DNA from: Blumeriella jaapii
Taxonomy: Eukaryota > Ascomycota > Leotiomycetes > Helotiales > Drepanopezizaceae
Reading direction: 5' to 3'
Length of the DNA: 64,000 nt
Assembly: GCA_009599575.1 (NCBI GenBank)
Contig: VWND01000004.1
Coordinates: 240,001 to 304,000 of the forward strand
Positions 56,060-64,000 of this stretch are shown piece by piece. Each line of letters begins with the position of its first letter. The first letter of the stretch is position 1. The translations under genes were made by a program, and so were the position numbers. The notes beneath the pieces were generated by a model. The model was not told the origin of the DNA, searched no databases, and saw only the letters and a program-made list of their open reading frames with translations.

Positions 56060-57216
56060 GGCTGCGGGTGGAGGGGGTGGTCGAGATGTGATGTGGTGGT
56101 GGTGGTGGCTTGGGAATGACACTCGAGAAAATTCATAGTGAGTCGGCAGAATGTTCACCGCCCCCGCCTAGCGAGACCGTTGTTTACTTAGGATGGTTTC
56201 TGGTTTGTCTTGAATTCTCAATCCTCTGCTGATTTTCTGTGATTGCGAATTGGACTTGCCAGCTGTCGAGATTAATAGACATGCTATGGCTACCAGCGGT
56301 ACAGATTTCTCATCCCTGCTTCTTTGAAGGGAGAGCTAGAGAGAGATGCCTCTCGAAAGCTGTCTCGAGACTGTACAGTGCAGTACGATGGAATGTGCCG
56401 GCAGCTGATGCAAGCTTCAATTTGAAATTCTCGCTATAGCCCTGGCTCATATCACATCGCATCGCATCGCATCGTTAAGGCTTCTTATCTTAGCATCGTT
56501 GCACGTTGTCTGTTTGGTGGTCCAGATGCCCTTCCTTCGTCGAAATCGAGGCCCACCACGGCGCCATCGGATGAATCACAAGTGTGAGCATCGGTCCCTG
56601 TGAGATGACAGCTTCTGAGTGGTCGCGCTGCCGCGACTCACGCATCCACAATGGCAGATTCCAACCGTCTGATTGGTTGTGTCGGGCGGGACCTTGAAAC
56701 ACAACCGACAATCTTCGCCTGAAAGCTTCAATGGGAGAAGATTTATATCCCCATCTCACCCCTCTTCTCAACCAGTCTTCCCCTTTTCTCAAGTGCTTGC
56801 TCAAAATCGACCACAAGACCCTGCCAAGACTGTTATTGGGGGTATCGGATCTGGCTCCGGGATCCTGCATGCCGATTGCTCCGGGTGACGTCCGCTTGGA
56901 ATCGTAGGCACCAGAGACCCGGCACAGTGACATATCTGTACCATACCCTCTGTTGGGCCAGCCGACCAAACACCTTTGCAGCACAATAGACCGAGCGGCT
57001 CTTCTAGCCCCTCATTCCAGAGGCTGCCTGCTAATGTTCTCGCATTGGCATTGATTCAGCCGAGATCTCTTGGTCTTGTGTATATGGCCAAGTCCTACAC
57101 AAGCTCATCGCCGATGGGAGAAAAAGAAAAGTTGAAGAGGCCTGCCAAGATATCGCGACTGTACTGTACATCGCCCCCGCCACGATCAAGGACCGAAAGC
57201 ACTAGAGGCCGCTAAG
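56060..57216. promoter_or_regulatory. Divergent intergenic region (CCDC137-like / AIM6-like)
   Basis: Over 1.1 kb between two divergent starts, with a (GCATC)n run near 56455-56475 and a GACTGTACTGTACA word near 57158. A longer minus-strand open frame (56984-56490) has no recognisable domain and overlaps the upstream region of the AIM6-like gene, so I do not call it. Confidence 0.4.
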
Positions 57217-58667
57217 ATGGCTAAACAGCACTTGGAACGCAACGACAACTGGTCATCATCCCATCACTCGCCCGCTCAAGAAATGTTTTATTCAGATTCT
57301 CCTTCGACACATTCCTTCGAGCATGATGATGTGTCGGCTCGTGGTTTAGAAGGTGGATCCCTCAGCAGTAAGACGTTGAAAAGCGAGAAGACGAACGGAA
57401 AAGGCAAGAAACGCTGGTGGAGCAGTATGGCTGTCAGGGGTCGACATGGATTCAAAGACGAGGGCGACGTTTTTCAGCTCTCCGATCCATCTTGGAATGG
57501 AATTCCGAAGAGAAAAAGCTCACGACATCATTTTTGCGTCTCTGGCGGAATCAGCGGATTGACCATCCTGTGCGTGCCCGAGTCGAGGGGGTCTCAATCG
57601 TGCAAGAGGCACTCGGCTAACATGTAAACAGTTTCATCCTCCTTACAGCAAACCTCCTCCTCGCGTTCACCACTCTCCTCTGGAATTCCAACTTTGACGA
57701 CACCCTTCTCAACTGGGGCGTCTCGAGCAGCGACACCACAAGCCTCGCCTGGCACCCGACAGACTTCACGCGGGACATCCAGCCCATCCCTTGCCACTCG
57801 CACAACGACTACTGGCGACGGGTGCCTCTCTTCTCCGCACTACGACACGGCTTCATCAGCGTCGAAGCCGATGTCTGGCTCTTCGACGGCCACGAGGAGC
57901 TCTATGTCGGCCACAACCGCGCCTCTCTTACACGGAACCGCACCTTCACCAGCCTGTACATCGACCCGCTCGTCCAGATCTTGCAACGGCAGAACCCCAC
58001 GACGGAGTTCTACACCCAGAGCACGAACGGCGTATTCGACGTCGACCCCTCGCAAACGCTCGCGCTCCTCGTAGACATCAAGACCAGCGGGCCGGAGACC
58101 TGGCCCGCCGTCCTCGCGCAGCTGCAACCGCTGCGCGAGCGCGGCTGGCTCTCCTTCGCCGCCGATGGCAAAGTGCACACGCGTCCCGTGACGGTCGTCG
58201 GCACGGGCAACACGCCCTTTGATCTCGTAACGCAGAACGAGACATACCGCGATGTCTTCTTCGACGCCCCGCTCGACACCATGGGGGAGCCTCTCGCAGA
58301 CGCCGAACCCTGGGCCGCCTCCTCCCCTCCGGACGCCACGGCTCCTCCCCAAAGCCAGAACCAAAGCCTCAACCCGCCGCGCGCACCGCCTCGCGATCCT
58401 TACACGCCTCTCAATTCCTACTACGCCTCGGCCTCCTTCTCGCTCGCCGTGGGCCGCCTCGAGCAGGGGCGCCTCACCCCGGCCCAGATCGAGCGGATCC
58501 GGGCCCAAGTGCGCGGCGCGCAGCGGCGTGGCTTGAAGGCCAGGTACTGGGAGACGCCCGTGTGGCCGCGCAGTCTGAGGGAGCATGTGTGGAGCGTGTT
58601 GGTGCGCGAGGGCGTTGACGTGCTGAACGTGGATGATCTGAAAGCCGCGGCGAGTGGCCTCTGGTAG
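57217..58667 (+). CDS. AIM6-like membrane-anchored PLC-like phosphodiesterase
   Basis: Related to yeast AIM6 (altered inheritance of mitochondria 6) and to glycerophosphodiester phosphodiesterase-like TIM-barrel proteins; its exact reaction is unknown. Exons 57217-57569 and 57632-58667 (62-nt intron) give 462 residues. The first 110 residues are polar, followed by a single membrane span that only splicing creates (GLTILFILLTANLLLAFTTL). The catalytic-type residues follow: CHSHNDYWRRVPLFSALRHG, then FISVEADVWL and ELYVGHNRASL, the His...Glu-x-Asp...His layout of this superfamily. A DIKTSGPETWPAVL segment and a C-terminal VDVLNVDDL strand complete the barrel. A Pro-rich insertion lies at about residues 320-345. 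Confidence 0.85.
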
Positions 58668-59892
58668 GAGAAACGGGGCGGGATGATATCGATGAAGGAG
58701 GTCGGAGTGGGAAGGGAGAGCAGTGACTAAGTCATCACGGCGTTTGGTGCTTGTCATCAGAGAGAAGGGCAGTTCAGATCTCATTCCGTCTATTCTTCTA
58801 GGGTCTACATTTCCGCGGTGACTAGGGTTTCTAGAAGTAGAACAAGCGTTGCATACACCATGTTGCATCGAATTCCGGTGAGAAAGGGGAAGAGCGTGAT
58901 CGGTGCTAGCCCAATCTGGATCGAAACCAGTACAGTAAATCAAGTACATTCCCGAAGAAGGGAGAAGGGCGGACAGACAGACAGACAGGAAGAAAGAACA
59001 GATAGATAGTTGCGCGCAGCAGGGAAGTATCCAGATCTTCAGCCATGTCTCCTTCCGCTGTGCTGTTTTTCAAAAGTGGACCAAAAAAGAGAAAGGATCT
59101 GATGGTGCGACTAGAAATCGACAAGTGATGTTTACTTCACCGCCAATCCCCATCGCGGCGAGCCTGATAAGCGAGCCACCCAAGAAAAAGGGGATGGTGG
59201 ATGGGCAGCGGTGATGGGACCACCCGATTGAAAAGCCGACGAAGGGACAAACCCCCCTCCCTCCATTGCAGTCTTTCCTTGCAGTCCCAAATCTTCCCCC
59301 GGTGAATGAGAAAGCGCGAGTGTCCTCGGTATCAAAAGATTGGTCTTCTCCCCCCCCGCCCTCTCTACATGCTCTGCTGCTTCCACCTTTTTCTTCCCCC
59401 TCTCTACGTCGCCTCTTTTCTGCAAGAAGCTCACCCTCGTACAAACGATACCTAAGCATCGAGATCGAGATCCGAGGATCCCTCCATCCTCTAACCCGCT
59501 CTTCTTTCCTCGACTTTGGACCGGAGCTTTAGTGGTTTTGGTAGGTAGGGAATGTTACATTATACAGTAGGTAGTTACACATCATTGACAGCCAACCACC
59601 CAGCGCGAAAGCTCGCGCACGACCTGATCTAATATACAGAACATCGCAATCGTACAAGCTGCCTTCGAAGTGAGTCCTGTTATCCTCTCCCGTGTGTAGT
59701 AGCGGCAAATCAAATCGCGTTGGGGTATGCCATGCCATGTCATGCCAGCAAAAATGCACGCATGCGCGCTCCCAATACCAGCAAACGCCAAACTCGCCAG
59801 CAAGCAAGCAGAATCCCCGAAACCCAGATCCAAACCCAGATCCAAACCCCGTTCCTTACGCCCTGAAATGACCTCGCCGAGTAAAATTCTCA
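58668..59892. other. Intergenic between convergent genes
   Basis: The 3' flanks of the AIM6-like and TFIIIC genes. Contains a (GACA)n run near 58974-58988 and CT-rich stretches near 59345-59420. Several open frames lack domains. No gene recognised. Confidence 0.45.
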
Positions 59893-62800
59893 TCATACGC
59901 CGCCCATGACCGCGTCTCCCGCACCCCCATCTCCCTCGGGAGCTGCTCCTGCCACTTTGTGACTCTGCAGCGCATCCGCACACCCCGTGCCAACGACAGC
60001 CCACCACCACTCGCCCGCGGTGTAGGCTTCGACGCCCACGCCTGCCTGCGCGCCCAAGTCGACAAACACGCCCATCTCGACGCCCCACTGCATCAACAGC
60101 TTCCACTCCCACTCCTCAAGCGCTTCCTTGAAGGAGCTCTTCAAGCCGTCGAGCCCGATGCCGGCGCGCAGCGCTACGACCTGTGCTACGCCCGCGATGA
60201 CCCGATTCCACACCTCCGGGATCACCTCCTCGTTGATGCTGAACCAAATGGGAATCTCGCCGTTCTCACCGCCGCGGGGAGGTCCCATCAGCTCAAATCG
60301 TTGGAGGACCGGGTTGGCGTCGTCGAAGACATAGGATTCCGTCGGGTAGATGTCGATGTTCCAGATGAAGGCCTCCTTGGGGATCTTCTTCGTTTCGTAG
60401 CCGCCGTCACCTAGTCCGAAGCGGTTCTTGGGGACGTTGACGCCGACGAACTTAAGTCGGCCATGGGCTTGCATGGAGGTGAGAACCATGAGCGCGCCCT
60501 CGTTGGCGAAGTAGTCGCCCTTGATACATCGAGCGCCGCTGCGGAACTGGTCGTCCATCCAACGCTTGAAGAGGGTTGCCTCTACGAACTGTGGGTCCTT
60601 GATGTGACGTCTAAACTTGTTGGTCCAGGTCTCGACGAGAAGGAATGATTTGCCCTTGTTAGATTTGGTGATCTTGCGGCGTGTGATGCACTTGTTGTCA
60701 AGACACTCATTTATAGCTTGCTTGACAGCGGCAGGCCGGAACGAGTCCATCTTGGCTTTTGCGAGGGCGGCGTCGAATTCGTCGTCGGGGGTTGCTGCTG
60801 CGGCGCGGATCCATGACCGGACGACGGCAGCGTAATCGACTTCGTCTTTAATGCGTGAACGGCCAACGGGCATCGTGAGTGCTTCCGAGGCTGCTCCTTC
60901 AAATCTCTTGTAGACTGCCATGGAAGGGTGGAAGAAGTGCTCTCTCCAGGGTGTTACGACTTCCTTCTCATGCTCTTTGAAAGGCACAACCTCATAGGTG
61001 TAATCGAGTTCTGCTTTGGTACCAGGAAGAGGGACCTTTTTGTTGCTAAGCGAGCTCTCGACATTGTCCATGACCCAGTCGACGACCGTACTCCAGGGAT
61101 ATTCTGTCAACTTGTTGTAATTCAACGGTGGGATCTCTCCGTTCTCATAAGCTTCGAGGAAAACCTTTCGGAATTCTTCCTCTAATTCCTTGATGGCTGG
61201 CTTCTTAACAGCAAGAAGGTTCTTCCAGGTCTTCGTGAGAAAGTTCAGTGAGTACTGCGGAAACAGCTCTGCGACAAGAACCCAGTCAACTTGGGCATCA
61301 AGACCGCCAGTCAATGTGCGGATGACCGTAACCGTGACAATGAAGCGGTTTTCGAGCTCCGATAGCAAGACATTGCTGCCTAAGTTTCGGGACCGTTTAA
61401 CTGTCACCTCGTTGGGTCTACCCAGTTCCACGCCGAAAACTTGTGTGGCGATTGCAGGATCCACAGTATCTGCAAGATCAGAAGGAAGAGCAGTCTGTAG
61501 TCGAGTGTAGTTGAACTTCTCATCCTGCTTTGCGTTGACCGAAGTGATGGGGAAAGCCGAAGGCTTCATTGAACGCTTGCGCTTGACCTTGGCCACTGCG
61601 GCATCATTGGTCTCTTCATAAGCGTAGCCCAGTCTCTCCGAGTCATCACTCTCCAACTTCAGGTATGGCAGATCCTCGACCGTGAATGCAGTTGCGTCGT
61701 CCCACCGAACAGAGTAGTCTTTCGGAATGTCGGTATTCATACGATCCACTCTCCACGAACCAAAATAGGGGTCTTTACCCTCCGCAACGGCTTCCGCGTC
61801 GACAAATGCCACAAACTCGATCTTTGTGGGGTAATTCACGACAGTTTTGATCTTTGAGTTTGAAAGTCCAAAGACGGCAGGCAGCGAATCAAGTCCAGGA
61901 TTACCTATGTCTTTTGGGCCTAACTTCTTTGGCTCGTAGAAGTTCAAGATGTCCACCTCGCTTAAGCCCTTGAGACGCTTCGACCCATTTCTTTGTACGA
62001 ATCTCGAGCCTTTCGGCTCAAAAGCATCATTGATATCGTTGAGATCCTGTACAAATACTTGCTTGGCAAATCGGCGATTGTAACCCCGCACAGGCTTGCC
62101 AGTGGCTTTTGAAAGTCTCACTGAGGCTTCTAGAGCGTTTCGGGCGTCTGACATTTCGTCGAAACCAGGCGACATGGATGTAAGTTTGCTTGAATGTGCT
62201 GCTCGAGGCCGCTTCGCCGATGTACCAGGCAGAGCGTCGACAGTTTTCTGTCGCTTGGAAGGATTTTCTTCGTAGCCCTCGCTCTCTTCGTCCGAGTAGT
62301 CATCAGACTCGAGGACGGAAAACGGCGTTGAAGTAGCTCTCTGGCTGTTACGTCTCTTACGTCGCGCCTTTGGTTGTGGAGCTGGTAGACCAGTTTCCGG
62401 ATCCAACGGAATGCCCTGTCTGATTGCATCCATCAGTCTCTTGGAAGGAGGTTGAGGAAGATGTACTCTATTCGAGATCGGTGGTTCGATTAATGGACGG
62501 TGGCCATCCTCTCTCCTCTTACGATAAGCTTCGTACCCAAGGTTGCCTGCGGCACGGCGAGCTGGACGACCGTACACAGGATTTACTCCATGGCCGAATG
62601 GCCGGACAGACCATGATCCATCGAGTGCCTGCATGAAAGTGATTGGCTCTGGCAATTGAGAACGTCTGGGATAGCGAGCCCTCTTCGACATTCTAGCGGG
62701 TTTCTCGGTTTTCTGAGGCAAGGCCACTTGATCCCAAGCACCCGAAGTAGTGTTTGGCATGAAAGCTGGGGCGTTTTCCCAACACTGTTGCTTCATGGCG

Positions 62801-64000
62801 CGATACGCAGCTCTCTCAGCAAAGAATTTCTTGTCTTCGGCAGCGCGTCTTTCCTTCTCTTCTTTGGTGAGCGAAGCCCGCTTGATCATCCATGGATAAG
62901 GACTTGGCTGAGCACCGGATCTGATTGCTTCCATTTTGCGGCGAACACCAGCTGCGATTTTGGCGTTGTGGCTGGGATCTCTCTTCTTCGTAGTAGACGC
63001 AGACAATGACCTGACTGATCGACGGCGTCTCTTCTTGCCGGGTGTTCGCAACCCAACGGTAAGATCGTCCTCAATATCCTCGTCAGAATTCTGCTCGTCT
63101 TCATCTGCCTCCTCGATGTCGTCTATCAAAAATTCGTCCGCATCTGCTGCGCTGTCTTCGTCATCATCAATGAAGCCATCACCAGCACCAGGCTGAAGAT
63201 CCGGATCAGACTCCAAGTCATCTTCGACAAGTGTTTCTTCGACTGGCCGACGATGAAGAGCTCGGCTAGCGACATTTTGGAGCAAGTCGAGGATGGGCGG
63301 AGAAGGAGCAAACTGTGACGGGACATAATATTGTGGATGATATTCTTGGATCAAGGCCTGGAACAACTCAACCCGTGCATTATCCAATCCGACGCCTGGA
63401 GATGTAATGATGCTTCGTGTAACGACCCTGCTCTTGCGGCTTACGTACGAGAATTCCACTCGGTTGAGAGTCTTAGCACGAACAACATCGTCGACGGCCT
63501 TAGCACATAATTTGGATTCTGGAAGGATATTCGTGACCGGGTGCTGCTTCAACCAGACAGCCACACTGGCGAACCAAACGCTTCGATCAGCAGCGAAGAC
63601 GTTCCCGTTGTTCTTGACTAGAGAAACAACAACCTCTTCGTACCATGCGTCATGTAGTTCGTTGCATGACATGCTATCCGCGACACCTGAAGCATTGACA
63701 AGATCTAATTTGATGAAATTGTCAGGCAGCGGCTCGGCTTCGACAAGACCGATCTCTGGAAGTCCACTAATAATCTCGGCGGCGATTTCGCCCTCGCGGT
63801 GCAATGCCATGTATCTTTTGCCAGGTTTCGTAGCATTCTTTGGGGTCTCGTTCGTAGCCGTGTTATTTTTCTCCCACCACTCTACAATGGACTCACCACC
63901 ACTACTAGCCTTATCCTCAAGGTCATCGAAGAGATCGATAGCAACGTCTTCCTTTTCATCCTCAGCAGGCTTCCATTGAACGACCTTTTTTTTGGGCTTT
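59893..64000 (-). CDS. TFIIIC largest-subunit (Tfc3/tau138-like), 5' end beyond window
   Basis: Probably the largest subunit of RNA polymerase III factor TFIIIC, which binds the B-box of tRNA promoters. The minus-strand frame is open without interruption from 64000 to the stop at 59893, so at least 1,369 residues are visible and the N-terminus lies outside; the first ATG in view (63810) is internal. Features are an acidic region (FIDDDEDSAADADEFLIDD) followed by basic tracts, a proline-rich low-complexity middle with NPVYGRPARRAAG, and a long C-terminal region with winged-helix-like stretches (KQAINECLDNKCITRRKITK; GRLKFVGVNVPKNRFGLGDGG). The C-terminus (EWKLLMQWGVEMGVFVDLG) fits fungal Tfc3 homologues as I know them. 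No intron is evident in the visible part. Confidence 0.78.
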   Translation of the reverse strand, partial: KPKKKVVQWKPAEDEKEDVAIDLFDDLEDKASSGGESIVEWWEKNNTATNETPKNATKPGKRYMALHREGEIAAEIISGLPEIGLVEAEPLPDNFIKLDLVNASGVADSMSCNELHDAWYEEVVVSLVKNNGNVFAADRSVWFASVAVWLKQHPVTNILPESKLCAKAVDDVVRAKTLNRVEFSYVSRKSRVVTRSIITSPGVGLDNARVELFQALIQEYHPQYYVPSQFAPSPPILDLLQNVASRALHRRPVEETLVEDDLESDPDLQPGAGDGFIDDDEDSAADADEFLIDDIEEADEDEQNSDEDIEDDLTVGLRTPGKKRRRRSVRSLSASTTKKRDPSHNAKIAAGVRRKMEAIRSGAQPSPYPWMIKRASLTKEEKERRAAEDKKFFAERAAYRAMKQQCWENAPAFMPNTTSGAWDQVALPQKTEKPARMSKRARYPRRSQLPEPITFMQALDGSWSVRPFGHGVNPVYGRPARRAAGNLGYEAYRKRREDGHRPLIEPPISNRVHLPQPPSKRLMDAIRQGIPLDPETGLPAPQPKARRKRRNSQRATSTPFSVLESDDYSDEESEGYEENPSKRQKTVDALPGTSAKRPRAAHSSKLTSMSPGFDEMSDARNALEASVRLSKATGKPVRGYNRRFAKQVFVQDLNDINDAFEPKGSRFVQRNGSKRLKGLSEVDILNFYEPKKLGPKDIGNPGLDSLPAVFGLSNSKIKTVVNYPTKIEFVAFVDAEAVAEGKDPYFGSWRVDRMNTDIPKDYSVRWDDATAFTVEDLPYLKLESDDSERLGYAYEETNDAAVAKVKRKRSMKPSAFPITSVNAKQDEKFNYTRLQTALPSDLADTVDPAIATQVFGVELGRPNEVTVKRSRNLGSNVLLSELENRFIVTVTVIRTLTGGLDAQVDWVLVAELFPQYSLNFLTKTWKNLLAVKKPAIKELEEEFRKVFLEAYENGEIPPLNYNKLTEYPWSTVVDWVMDNVESSLSNKKVPLPGTKAELDYTYEVVPFKEHEKEVVTPWREHFFHPSMAVYKRFEGAASEALTMPVGRSRIKDEVDYAAVVRSWIRAAAATPDDEFDAALAKAKMDSFRPAAVKQAINECLDNKCITRRKITKSNKGKSFLLVETWTNKFRRHIKDPQFVEATLFKRWMDDQFRSGARCIKGDYFANEGALMVLTSMQAHGRLKFVGVNVPKNRFGLGDGGYETKKIPKEAFIWNIDIYPTESYVFDDANPVLQRFELMGPPRGGENGEIPIWFSINEEVIPEVWNRVIAGVAQVVALRAGIGLDGLKSSFKEALEEWEWKLLMQWGVEMGVFVDLGAQAGVGVEAYTAGEWWWAVVGTGCADALQSHKVAGAAPEGDGGAGDAVMGGV

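Noticed and set aside
55175..56119. 314-codon plus-strand Ser/Phe-rich frame
   Set aside because: Complement of a Lys/Glu/Arg-rich minus-strand gene; such composition mirrors are typical shadows.
56490..56984. 164-codon minus-strand frame
   Set aside because: No domain, overlaps the likely upstream region of the AIM6-like gene, and no intron or start context strengthens it.
57840..58949. 369-codon minus-strand frame opposite the AIM6-like gene
   Set aside because: Antisense shadow with repetitive Glu/Arg/Gly composition; the plus strand carries the conserved domain.

Overview
The window looks like a nuclear chromosome segment of a filamentous ascomycete, most likely a Dothideomycete; I cannot name the species. 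Pointers are short GT-AG introns (43-105 nt) with CTAAC-like branch points, fungus-specific families (Pfa3-type DHHC acyltransferase, Yap1-binding protein family, AIM6, Ubc6/UBE2J-type E2, a TFIIIC Tfc3-like subunit), and an extremely AT-rich block with the signature of repeat-induced point mutation (RIP). Gene-bearing parts are about half GC; the AT block is roughly three-quarters or more A+T.

Layout. 1-3065: AT-rich edge, minisatellites and a decayed array of 105-bp (35-codon) repeats. 3066-10075: metabolic genes: an UNC93-like MFS transporter (-), an NtaA/SnaA/DszA-type FMN monooxygenase (-), an 810-bp TIR element with TA target duplication, and a frameshifted Baeyer-Villiger-type FAD monooxygenase (+). 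12406-20308: a C2H2 zinc-finger protein (-), a Pfa3-like palmitoyltransferase (+), a tail-anchored E2 for ERAD (+) and a frameshifted extended SDR reductase (-). 21312-39898: the AT isochore, which resolves into one LTR element (LTRs 135/133 bp) interrupted by a second, 11.3-kb Ty3/gypsy element (two 267-bp LTRs, TTAA flanks). Both read on the minus strand and are heavily RIP-mutated.

40396-49127: a repeat-rich basic hypothetical protein (-), a Yap1-binding/DUF1760-type protein (-), a carboxymuconolactone decarboxylase-like protein (+), a hypothetical protein with a minisatellite-encoded tail (-) and a frameshifted secreted M14 carboxypeptidase (-). 49128-52243 is gene-poor and holds a probable solo LTR related to the nested gypsy element but not RIP-mutated. 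52244-64000: an acyl-CoA dehydrogenase (-), a CCDC137-like nucleolar protein candidate (-), an AIM6-like membrane phosphodiesterase (+) and the 3' part of a TFIIIC largest-subunit gene (-) that runs off the right edge.

How it fits together. Housekeeping genes (RNA polymerase III initiation, ERAD, vacuolar palmitoylation, redox signalling, fatty-acid oxidation) lie beside a small oxidative/transport group at 3-10 kb that might act on one xenobiotic or secondary metabolite. Three otherwise intact genes each carry one apparent single-base loss, so real decay and assembly error must be told apart. The least explained items are a reading frame of about 1,000 codons between integrase and 3' LTR of the gypsy element, and the 35-codon repeat array near 2.2-2.7 kb.
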